Below, in pieces: positions 28,547-38,400 of a stretch of 64,000 nt of DNA (its first letter is position 1; every line of letters starts with the position of its first letter). The stretch lies in assembly GCF_013408655.1 (NCBI RefSeq), contig NZ_JACCBP010000001.1, forward strand, positions 1,364,001-1,428,000. The letters are read 5' to 3'. The DNA is from Pigmentiphaga litoralis (GTDB taxonomy: Bacteria; Pseudomonadota; Gammaproteobacteria; Burkholderiales; Burkholderiaceae_B). Under the pieces are notes generated by a model. It was not told the origin of the DNA, did no database searches, and worked only from the letters and a program-made list of their open reading frames with translations. The position numbers and the translations under genes were made by a program.

Positions 28547-29128
28547 CTAGCGTAATCCGTCCACGCCCTGGATGGCATCTTTTTCCAGCCCGCCCACGCG
28601 TGCCAGCGGACGTCCGCTATCGGTCACCACGACCGCCACCACGATTTCGTTCGCCCGCGGCGCATCGGCCACGCGGGCTTCCATCGCGTCGAAGTGGCTG
28701 CGTACATACGCGGCGTCCTTGTGGCCCAGCGGCACATCGATGGCGGTGCCCAGCGTGCCCAGCTTTTTCGCGGACGGCACCAGCGCGGCGCCCTTGCCCA
28801 ACACGTCGCGCAGCGGCGCGCCGAGTTTGGGGTGCAGGATGGCTGCGGCGTGTTCGATCTCACCCGCTTCGCCGACGATGGCTGCCTTGCCATAACTTTC
28901 GGCCTGCCCGGGCGCAATGCCCAGCGCGGCCACGCATTTTTCACCCAGCAAGCGGCCCAGTTCGGCGCCGATCTCGACCAGGTCATCCAGATTGCCGCTG
29001 TATCGGCCCGCATACGGATTGGCGATCACGGCCATGGCCAGTGCGCGGCGGGTCGGCGGGCTGACCGCCTGCCCCATTTCGACCCGGATCTCATCGACCT
29101 GCACTACCAGTTTGCGAAGATTCATCAT
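28547..29128 (-). CDS. PF06684 (DUF1185, 'amino acid synthesis') protein, first paralogue
   Basis: A 193-residue soluble protein of PF06684, whose structure from Bordetella (as I recall) is a variant of the chorismate-mutase / YjgF-like fold with unknown chemistry. Conserved blocks are ANPYAGRYSGNLDDLVEIG, ESYGKAAIVGEAGEIEHAAA, ALVPSAKKLG, DVPLGHKDAAYVRSHFDAME and ARVGGLEKDAIQGVDGLR. It is about 45 % identical by eye to the next gene upstream, a tandem duplication that suggests a heteromer or divided function. It lies between the upstream paralogue and the ABC binding protein on the same strand. Confidence 0.88.
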   Translation of the reverse strand: MMNLRKLVVQVDEIRVEMGQAVSPPTRRALAMAVIANPYAGRYSGNLDDLVEIGAELGRLLGEKCVAALGIAPGQAESYGKAAIVGEAGEIEHAAAILHPKLGAPLRDVLGKGAALVPSAKKLGTLGTAIDVPLGHKDAAYVRSHFDAMEARVADAPRANEIVVAVVVTDSGRPLARVGGLEKDAIQGVDGLR

Positions 29129-29163
29129 GGTGTCCTTGCTCGTTCCGATGACGTGGCGCGCGT

Positions 29164-29754
29164 TCAGCGCAACCCGTCCTTGCCCACGATCTGCGATACC
29201 GCCAGGCCACCGACCCGGGCGTGCACGCGCGCTCCCGTGGTCATGGCCAGCACAAAAACGACTTCGTCCGAAGCGGGCGCACCGGGCACCGACACTTCCA
29301 TCGCATCGAAATGGCTGCGCACATAGCTGGCGTTGACGTGGCCCAATGGCACGTCAAGCCGGGTCGATGGCGCCCCGACCTTCTTGGCCGAGATCACGAT
29401 GGCGTGGGTGGGCACGCCCTGGCCTTCCAGCAATTCACGCATCGCGTAGCCGCCAGGCACATGCCATACCGCACCGTGTTCCAGTTCGCCCGCGGCCCCG
29501 ACGATCGCACCCTTGCCATAGCTTTCGATGGCGCTGGCATCGACCTGCATGGCCGCCAGCAGCCGCCGCGCCATATCCAGCCCCACCGGCTTGAGTGCGT
29601 CCATCATCGGCAGCAGGTCGGGTTCATAGCGGCCGGCAAACGGATTGGTCAGCACTGCCATGATCGCGCCGCGCACCAGGGGCGTCGCCGCGGGCGGGCC
29701 ATACTCGTGGAAAATCGTTTCCACGTGGGTGAAGACTTCGCGGATCTCGATCAT
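29164..29754 (-). CDS. PF06684 (DUF1185) protein, second paralogue
   Basis: A 196-residue paralogue of the downstream gene, 35 bases away. It has LTNPFAGRYEPDLLPMMDAL, ESYGKGAIVGAAGELEHGAV, DVPLGHVNASYVRSHFDAME and the terminal ARVGGL...VGKDGLR signature. Start 29754 (MIEIREVFTH) is chosen; the frame runs on to 29889 over an implausible Cys/Arg-rich stretch and the operator. It is the first gene of the DUF1185 / ABC / enamidase-like group, with a striking palindrome 134 bases upstream. Catalysis is unknown; the fold resemblance to RidA/YjgF makes enamine or imine chemistry a reasonable guess. Confidence 0.88.
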   Translation of the reverse strand: MIEIREVFTHVETIFHEYGPPAATPLVRGAIMAVLTNPFAGRYEPDLLPMMDALKPVGLDMARRLLAAMQVDASAIESYGKGAIVGAAGELEHGAVWHVPGGYAMRELLEGQGVPTHAIVISAKKVGAPSTRLDVPLGHVNASYVRSHFDAMEVSVPGAPASDEVVFVLAMTTGARVHARVGGLAVSQIVGKDGLR

Positions 29755-29887
29755 GCATTGTCCTGTGGGTCGAAAAAAACGGGTTGCGGCAGCGGTCATT
29801 GCCGAGCAGCACCACCCATGTGCAAACGCAGGCGCCACGCGCATCATTCGGGTGCGACAGCGCGCCCCATGCACCGCAATATCCCAC

Positions 29888-29995
29888 ATTTCATGTAGTA
29901 CGCACTACATGGAAATCACTGATAAGAAACAATGCAAGGATAGTGCCAGGGCAACCTCGCGCGCGCCGATTCGTTCGGCATTCACTACATGAAAT
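29888..29995. promoter_or_regulatory. Long inverted repeat plus extra half-site upstream of the DUF1185/ABC group
   Basis: ATTTCATGTAGT (29888-29899), spacer ACGC, then ACTACATGGAAAT (29904-29916). This is a 12-base arm pair interrupted by a single extra G. A third half-site, ACTACATGAAAT, an exact match to the arm, lies at 29984-29995. The region is AT-richer than its surroundings and sits in the only gap (29755-30023) before the leftward group, so it is the likely operator-promoter. The regulator is unidentified; a GntR- or TetR-type dimer would fit the geometry. Confidence 0.75.
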
Positions 29996-30023
29996 CAAAT
30001 CGAATTCGGGGCCGTCGGAACAC

Positions 30024-32312
30024 TCAGGCGGGAACGGCGGCGGCGTGCCGTTCACGCAGCGCCGCGCGAATGCGGCCGGGGGTAAATGGCGGTTGGCGCA
30101 AGCGCACGCCGGTAGCATCGAACAGGGCATTGGCGATCGCGGCGGCGCTGGGCACCGACGCCGATTCGCCCGCGCCCATGGGCGGTTCGTCCTGCCGGGG
30201 CATCAGCAGCACGTCGATCTCGGGCACATCCTTGAAACCCAGGATGGGATAGGCGCCCCACTCCCGGCTGATGACGCCAGCCTGGTCGAACTCGACTTCT
30301 TCAAGCAGCACGCGGCTGAGCGACTGGATGGCGTTGCCCTGCAACTGGTGGCGGACGCCAGCGGGGTTGACCATCATGCCGGTGTCCTGCCCGACGATCA
30401 GACGTTCGACCTTCACGCGTCCGGTGGCCGGGTCCACGGCAATCGCGATGGCCCAGGCGGACCACGCCGCGCCGAACCCCGGAAAGCGGCTGTGGATGTA
30501 GCGGGCGTAGGCGAATCCATGACCCCGCAACAGACCGTCGGCATCGGGCTCGCCGCGGCTACCGGTGCGACGGGTCGACCACTGCGCCCGGGCGGCCACG
30601 GCCCGCACCAGGTCCGCGGCGCGGGTGTCATCCAGATGCGCCAGGCGGAATTCCACCGGGTCGCGGCCCGCCGCTTCGGCAAGCTCATCAATGAAGGCAT
30701 CGTGCGCGAACGAATTCGGCAAGGCGGACACGCCGCGCAGCCACGACGCCCGCACAATCGCCGGCATGTCACGGCATATGATCCGTTGCGATGGATACCG
30801 ATACGGCGGGACCGCGGTGCGATCGCCCATCTGCAAGGCCCGCGGGCCCGCCGGCTCGGTGCCTGTCAGCAGCAAGGCCAGCAAGGGGGCATCGTTGGAC
30901 GGATAGCTGGTTGCCAGTTCGTAGGCCGACAAGTTGCCCTGCGCATCGATCGCGCCTTTCACATCGACCAGTTGCGCCGCGCCCTTGGGCTCCCACGCGT
31001 GTTCCTGCTCGCGGCTCAGCTGCACGCGCACCGGCCGGCCCACGGCGCGCGACAGCAGCGCGGCGTCGGCCGCCACGTCATCGGCGCAGTTGCGGCCGTA
31101 GCAACCGGCGGCCTCGTGCCGGATCACTTCGATGCGATCTTCGGTCACGCCCAGCAGGCGGTGCAGATCGATCCGCAGCATGTGCGGGTTCTGGGTGCCG
31201 GACCACACGGTCAGGCCGTCGTCACGCACGTCGGCCACCGCGCATGACGGGCCGATCGACGCATGCAGCTGATACGGCCACACGTAGGTGGCCGACACGG
31301 TGGCAGCCGCGCCTGCGAACCGCGCGCCTATGTCGTCGCCATCTTTGAGCACGCGGTCGCTGGCGGGATTGGCCCGCAACGCGCGTTCCAGATTGTCGAG
31401 CGCCGGTGCGGCGGGAATGGGTTTCCAGTGGACAACCAGCCGGGTCGCGGCCTGGATGGCCTGCCATTCGGTGTTGGCGACGACGCCCACAAAGTCGCCT
31501 TGCGTAACCACGGCAATCACTCCGGGCATGCAGCGCACCGCGGCATCGTCCACACGCAGCAGGCTGTGCCCGATAAAGTCTCCGACATCTCTCCCCGGAT
31601 ACGGGGGACGCACGACCCGGCCATGCACCATGCCCGGCAGGCGGACGTCGTGCACGTACACATGCGTGCCCACGGCCTTGCCCGGAATATCGGTGCGCGG
31701 GGTGTCCTGGCCCACGATGCGGTAGGCCGACGGCGGCTTGAGCGCAAGCTCGTCCGCCAGTTTCAGATCGACGGCGTCGTCGCCCAGCAAGGTCCAGTAG
31801 TCGGCAGTGGCCGGAGCGCCCGGCGTTCCGGCATTGTTAGGGCCATACACCACGCCGTCTTCCACCCGCAGCGCATGCGCGTCAACGCCGAACTGCACTG
31901 CAGCCCGAGCCAGCAGGAAGGCACGCGCTTGCGCCGCGGCGCGGCGCAGTGGAATGGACGCGATCTGGATGGTGGCGCTGGCAATGGTCGGGCCCTGGTT
32001 CGGCACGGACTCGGTATGCCCGAGCACCATTTCCACCCGATTTACCGCCACGTCCAGTTCTTCGGCCACGATCTGGGCGAGCGACGTGCGAATACCTGTC
32101 CCGAGGTCGACGTGGCCATTGAAAGCCAGCACCCGTCCGCCGGGCAGGATCGCGATGAACACATCGGGATGCGACGGCACGTAATCCGACGCGGCGCCTG
32201 GCTGGCCCGGTGCGGGCTTGACGCCGGGCAACGGGTCGCGCACGACACGCAGCGCCGGCCGCGCGGCCAGCAGCGCCAGGTGGTCGGCGCGATGCTGCGG
32301 CAGGTCAGCCAC
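30024..32312 (-). CDS. Stand-alone molybdenum hydroxylase large subunit (NicB Mo-domain homologue)
   Basis: A 762-residue Mo-cofactor subunit without cytochrome domains. All catalytic landmarks are present: FNGHVDLGTGIRTSLAQ at residues 65-80, [43 protein letters not shown], and the catalytic Glu716 in GAGESASVPSAAA. No export signal is visible. It lies 60 bases downstream of nicX on the same strand, inside the nicotinate gene group, and shares the ending DATGVRLRQPPF with the degenerate NicB-type fusion at 35420. The start shown is a GTG with no good ribosome site; an ATGA-coupled ATG at 32376 opens only a 23-codon frame offset by one base, so the true N-terminus is uncertain. Confidence 0.85.
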   Translation of the reverse strand: MADLPQHRADHLALLAARPALRVVRDPLPGVKPAPGQPGAASDYVPSHPDVFIAILPGGRVLAFNGHVDLGTGIRTSLAQIVAEELDVAVNRVEMVLGHTESVPNQGPTIASATIQIASIPLRRAAAQARAFLLARAAVQFGVDAHALRVEDGVVYGPNNAGTPGAPATADYWTLLGDDAVDLKLADELALKPPSAYRIVGQDTPRTDIPGKAVGTHVYVHDVRLPGMVHGRVVRPPYPGRDVGDFIGHSLLRVDDAAVRCMPGVIAVVTQGDFVGVVANTEWQAIQAATRLVVHWKPIPAAPALDNLERALRANPASDRVLKDGDDIGARFAGAAATVSATYVWPYQLHASIGPSCAVADVRDDGLTVWSGTQNPHMLRIDLHRLLGVTEDRIEVIRHEAAGCYGRNCADDVAADAALLSRAVGRPVRVQLSREQEHAWEPKGAAQLVDVKGAIDAQGNLSAYELATSYPSNDAPLLALLLTGTEPAGPRALQMGDRTAVPPYRYPSQRIICRDMPAIVRASWLRGVSALPNSFAHDAFIDELAEAAGRDPVEFRLAHLDDTRAADLVRAVAARAQWSTRRTGSRGEPDADGLLRGHGFAYARYIHSRFPGFGAAWSAWAIAIAVDPATGRVKVERLIVGQDTGMMVNPAGVRHQLQGNAIQSLSRVLLEEVEFDQAGVISREWGAYPILGFKDVPEIDVLLMPRQDEPPMGAGESASVPSAAAIANALFDATGVRLRQPPFTPGRIRAALRERHAAAVPA

Positions 32313-32372
32313 GGAAGGCGCCCCCAGCCATCGGGCGGGCGTCGTGTCGAATTGCTGGCGCCGCGGCGTGTG

Positions 32373-33428
32373 TCATGCGGCCTCCGCCTTGGCCCAGGCA
32401 TCGAGCACGCGGCCGTCCTGCACGACCGTGTCGCCGTCCAGGGACACCGTGCAATGCCGCATCGGGATGTCGATGTGGCAGGTGGTGCTGCGTTCCCCGC
32501 CGCCTTCGTTGTTCGGCCCCATCGAAAACAGGAAGTTGCCTTCGAAGGCGCGAGCGTCCATGCCTATCGTCGCTTCGCGGTCGTACTGCGCCAGCGTCGA
32601 CCAGTAGGCCAGGGGCTGCAGGCCCCAGCCGATATGCGACATCGCATACGCTTCGGGATCCTTGAACGACGACATGTATTCCTTGAGCAGGTCGGCATGC
32701 ATGCCGCCGCTGATGGACCGCACGTAGCCGTCCTTGACGACCAGTTCGATGGGGTCGCTGATGTAGCTTTTCATGGGCAGAAGGATGTCGCCGCGGTCCA
32801 GCACGATGCGGCCTTGCGTGCCGCCTTCGTTTGGAAACGTCAACGCAAAGCCGCTTGGCCAGTGGTCCCACCGGCCAGGCTCGTCCACGAAACCGTATTC
32901 GCGGATGGCCGGGAATTCACCCAATGCGCAGCGCAGGTCAGTGCCAGCCGGCGACGTGATGTGCATTTCCTTCGCGCTTTCAATGCGCGCCGCGGCGGCC
33001 ATGACGCGTTCGCGGTCAGTCAGGCTGGGCAGGATGCGGCACAGCACCTCGGGCGGTTCGACCGCCAGCAGGATCTTGGTGCCGCTTTTCAGGATCTCGT
33101 GCTGCTCTGGCGAGAACAGCAACGTCATCAGATCCAGCACCAGGTCGCTTTCTTTCAGCGCCGCAATGGCCGCGCGGTTGCCCGTGAGAGGGGTCGTGCC
33201 GAGATACGACAGCGAGTCGCGGCTCAATGCCTTTTCGCCATTGACCGGCGGCAAGTCCAGGCAGTTGACGATCGCACCCAATGACGACACGGCGGCAATG
33301 GCGCCGCGCAGCGTCTGCGGATGGGTGGATGCGCCCGTCAGGATCGTGACGACCTGCCCGGCTTCCAGTTTCGACAGCGTCAGCACCTGGCGCCACGCTT
33401 CAAGCATCTGATGATCGCTAACCGCCAT
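32373..33428 (-). CDS. nicX: 2,5-dihydroxypyridine 5,6-dioxygenase
   Basis: A non-heme Fe(II) extradiol-type dioxygenase that opens 2,5-dihydroxypyridine to N-formylmaleamate in aerobic nicotinate degradation. The 351-residue product matches P. putida NicX in length. It shares with it, from memory, EPPEVLCRILP-like text, EYGFVDEPGRWDHWPSGF, SHIGWGLQPLAYW, MDARAFEGNFLFSMGPN and CHIDIPMRHC. The His of SHIGWG and the His/Asp of CHIDIP correspond to the known iron ligands. It is the first gene of a leftward pair with the Mo subunit and is divergent from nicC. Confidence 0.95.
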   Translation of the reverse strand: MAVSDHQMLEAWRQVLTLSKLEAGQVVTILTGASTHPQTLRGAIAAVSSLGAIVNCLDLPPVNGEKALSRDSLSYLGTTPLTGNRAAIAALKESDLVLDLMTLLFSPEQHEILKSGTKILLAVEPPEVLCRILPSLTDRERVMAAAARIESAKEMHITSPAGTDLRCALGEFPAIREYGFVDEPGRWDHWPSGFALTFPNEGGTQGRIVLDRGDILLPMKSYISDPIELVVKDGYVRSISGGMHADLLKEYMSSFKDPEAYAMSHIGWGLQPLAYWSTLAQYDREATIGMDARAFEGNFLFSMGPNNEGGGERSTTCHIDIPMRHCTVSLDGDTVVQDGRVLDAWAKAEAA

Positions 33429-34870
<1,442 letters not shown>

Positions 34871-34887
34871 TCTATCGTTGTTGCCGG

Positions 34888-34920
34888 CAACGTTGTGATC
34901 GTCAACGTTGTGATCGTCAA
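34888..34920. repeat. 15-bp tandem repeat upstream of nicA
   Basis: CAACGTTGTGATCGT occurs twice in tandem (34888-34902, 34903-34917), followed by CAA. It lies between the nicC stop and the nicA start; a TATAGT hexamer follows at 34935-34940, ten bases before the nicA ATG. Confidence 0.85.
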
Positions 34921-34949
34921 TCTTTTCTCTGACGTATAGTGCTGGGCTT

Positions 34950-35423
34950 ATGGATAACGGGTACCGAAACTTCGTGTTGAACGTGAACGGCGCAGGCGTC
35001 GTCGTGCACGCGGACCCGGAAACGCCCCTGCTGTACGTGCTGCGCAATGATCTGGAACTGAACGGCCCGAAGTTTGGCTGTGGCCTGGGTCAATGCGGCG
35101 CCTGTACCGTGCTGGTGGACGGCGTGGCGGCGCGATCGTGCGTCATCCCGGTCAAACGGGTTGGCGCGCGGCAGGTCACCACGCTGGAAGGGCTCTGCCA
35201 CAACGGCCAGCCCGGCAAGACACAACAAGCTTTTATCGATGCCCAGGCCGCGCAATGCGGCTATTGCCTCAACGGCATGATCATGACGGCCGAGGCGCTG
35301 CTGCGCCGCGACCCGCATCCTTCCGAACAGACGATTCGCGACGAACTGCACTACAACCTGTGCCGCTGCGGCACGCACGTCGAAATTCTTGCGGCCGTGA
35401 CACGCGCCGCCCAGGCGGAATGA
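34950..35423 (+). CDS. nicA: Nicotinate dehydrogenase small subunit, two 2Fe-2S clusters
   Basis: A 157-residue electron-transfer subunit of the hydroxylase that makes 6-hydroxynicotinate. It has a plant-type cluster domain (GCGLGQCGACTVLVDG plus ARSCVIP) and a helical cluster domain (AAQCGYCLNGMIM, NLCRCGTHVEI). Length and motifs match P. putida NicA. The stop overlaps the ATG of the next gene (ATGA), indicating coupled translation with the NicB-type fusion. It is 79 bases downstream of nicC. Confidence 0.95.
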   Translation: MDNGYRNFVLNVNGAGVVVHADPETPLLYVLRNDLELNGPKFGCGLGQCGACTVLVDGVAARSCVIPVKRVGARQVTTLEGLCHNGQPGKTQQAFIDAQAAQCGYCLNGMIMTAEALLRRDPHPSEQTIRDELHYNLCRCGTHVEILAAVTRAAQAE

Positions 35424-38400
35424 CCATGGCCCAAGGCCTGCCCGCCCGCCCCGGTTCCGCTGACACCCGTGACCTGACGCCACCCGATCCGGGCACGACG
35501 CTGCACGGTGTCGTGCTGCGTCCGCCGCGCATGGACTGGGATGGGCAGCGGTACACCGGCATGACCTTGCGCCATGCCGACGACCGCGCCGTGCGCACGA
35601 TCCCGGGTGTCTTCCCTGCCGTGGTCGACCGGCATTTTGCCGGCGTCGTGGCGGTCAGCGCCGTGCTGGCCGACCAGGGCGCGAGCCGGCTGGTGCTGGA
35701 GTGGAATGCGCCGCTGCGGGAACGCAAGCAAACGGCGGGAAAGACGGACGCGGCAGGTGAAGCAGGTGCTGGCCAGCGGGTGGCGGGGGCAGCGGCTGCT
35801 GGTACTGGTGTCGGTGTCGGTGTCGATGTCGGTGCGGATGCAGTTGCGCGTGCGGGCACCGCCGGGGCAGACACATTTTCTCGTGATTATGCGTGGCCGC
35901 AGCCTCAGGCGGCCGACGCGTGCTGGGCCGTGGCTTGGGTGCATACGCAGGGCGTATCGATCTGGGCGCCGGTGGTGGATGCCGGCGCGTTGCGTGTAGA
36001 AATCGCCGCCTTGCTCTCGCTTGCAGTCGATCAGGTGACGGTGTTGCCGACTGGGCAACCGGGGCATGCCGGGGCGTTCGATGCCGCGGCCGACGCGGTG
36101 CTGCTGTCACGCGCGGTGAACCGCCCGGTGCGCGTACGGTCAAGCATGCCTGCGGCGGCGGTCATGCCGACCCGGTTGACGGCAACGGTGCAGGCAGCTG
36201 CGTTGGCAACATCGACGTCGCCCACATCAACGTCGCCTACATCCCCGTTGCCAGCATCAACGTCGCCCCCATCCACGTTGCCAGCATCAACATCGTCCAC
36301 ACCCCCGTTGCCGACGCCTTCGTTGCCAACATCAACGTTGCCAACATCAACGTTGCCAACATCAACGTCGCGGATCACAACGTTGCAGATGACAACGGGT
36401 TCGCCGGTGGTGCGCAGGCCCAGCCTGGCCCGCTTGCTGACCAGCGGCGCAGCGGGCGGCATCGGGCCCAACGGCCACCTGGCTGGCAACGACTCAACCG
36501 GCAACGATTCAGCCGGCAACGCTTCAACCCGCAGCGCTTCAACCGGCAGCGAATCAACGGGCAGCGAATCAACCGGCAACGATCCAGCCAGCGACAGCGC
36601 GGCCAGCAACACCTCAACCATTGGCAACGCCTCTGCCACCCCCGCGCGAGCCCACACCGCGCACCCGGTGGTTCCCTACGACGCGGTCCCGGCCATCGAC
36701 TGGCACCCGGACGCCAGCCTGGACAACTCAAGCACAGGCACCACCCCCGAGGGCCTGCCCGCCGCGCAGATCTTTGCGCTCGAATCCTTTATCGACGAAC
36801 TGGCCGCGACGCAAGGCGTGGACCCGGTGGCCTTGCGGCTCACGCAGCTTGAGCAAGACCCGCGCGGAGAGGCCCTGGTGCGCAGCGTCGCCGAACGCGC
36901 AGGCTGGGTAGGCGGGTCCCGAGGCGCGCCCCACAGCACGTCTCCAGGCCCGACCCGAAGCGCACGCCAAAGCACGTCTCCAGGCACGTCTCCCGGCACA
37001 TTCCCACGAGCGCCCCGAGGCACCGGCCGCGGCTTTGCCTACAGCAGCGTGATCGACGAGAGCAGCACTCCGCCCAGCCGCACCTGGTCGGCCTGGGTGG
37101 CCGACGTTGCCGTCGACCCTGCCAGCGGCAGCGTCGCCGTGACTCGGGTCGTGGTCGGTCACGACGTGGAACATCTCGCCCCCGGGCCGGTCAAGCACGC
37201 ACAGGCTCCCATCGAACGGCAGATCGACGGCGTGACGCGCGCATTGCTTGCGCCCCCTGCCGGCTTTGACGACTGGGCAGGCCAGGCGCCCGCCTCCCGG
37301 TCCGGTGATAGCCCCACGTCAACAGCCGTGATGCCGTCCGCCGCAGGCACGACCGACATTGCCTGGGTCGCGCCGGGGGGCGATGTCGCCACGGCCCGCC
37401 CGCTGGCGTGGACCGCCGCTGCGGGCTTGCCCGCCGCCGCCGCCGTTGCCAATGCCATTTATGACGCCACTGGCGTGCGCCTGCGGCAACCGCCGTTCAA
37501 TGGCGATGCCGTCCGACAGCAACTGCGGGGCGGCACCGCCGCGCCCGAACGGCGCATTGCCTATGCCTGGCTGGGCGGCATTGCCGCGGCAGCGGTCGGC
37601 CTGACCGTGGCCGCCCTGCCCTGGCGGCCCGCGATCGCCCCGGTGCAGGCGCCTGACCTGTCGGTGTACTCGGCCGAAGCCATTGAACGTGGACGGTTGG
37701 TCGCCGCGGCCAGCGACTGCGTGGTGTGCCACACCGCCCCCGGCGGCACGCCCAATGCTGGCGGACTGCATCTGGACACGCCGTTCGGGCAGATCGTCAC
37801 CACCAACATCACGCCGGATGTCGAAACCGGCATAGGCAACTGGTCGTACGCGGCGTTTGAACGCGCCATGCGCCAGGGCATCCATCGCGACGGCCGGCAT
37901 CTGTACCCGGCGTTTCCGTACACGTCATTCGCGAAGTTCTCCGAAGCCGACATGACGGCCTTGTACGCCTACATGATGTCGCAGCCCGCCGTGCGGTCCA
38001 CACCCGCGCCCACGTCGCTGGCCTTCCCGTACAGCATCCGCCCGTTGATGGCAGGCTGGAACACCTTGTTCCATGACGACCAGCCCTACAAGCCCGACCC
38101 CACGCAAAGCCTGCAATGGAATCGCGGCGCCTACCTGGTTCAAGGCGCGGGCCACTGCGGCGCCTGCCACACGCCGCGCAATGCGCTGGGCGCCGAACAA
38201 CGAGGCAAACCGGCATTCCTGGCGGGCGGCGAGGCCGAAGGGTGGGAAGCACCCGCCTTGAACAGCCTGTCGCGCGCGCCGATTCCCTGGAACGAAGGCG
38301 ACTTTTTCCAGTATCTGAGCACCGGCTTTTCGCCGCGCCACGGGTCGGCGGCCGGCCCGATGGGACCGGTGATCCACGGACTGCAGCAACTGCCGTCGGT

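Noticed and set aside
30024..30026. Interpreting nicX, the Mo subunit and the DUF1185/ABC group as one operon
   Set aside because: A 269-base gap with its own strong palindrome lies between 30024 and 29754, so a separate promoter is more likely.
31263..33284. 673-codon open frame antisense to the Mo subunit and nicX
   Set aside because: It crosses two confident genes and has no recognisable domain or plausible start.
35093..35419. Upstream extension of the NicB-type fusion
   Set aside because: This part lies inside nicA in another frame and is Arg/His-rich. The ATG at 35420 is coupled to the nicA stop.
35893..36852. Alternative-frame translation of the minisatellite giving VANINV-type pentapeptide repeats
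   Set aside because: A 15-bp repeat gives pentads in every frame. The frame with NicB-like sequence before and after, and the three hemes, is the one at 35420.
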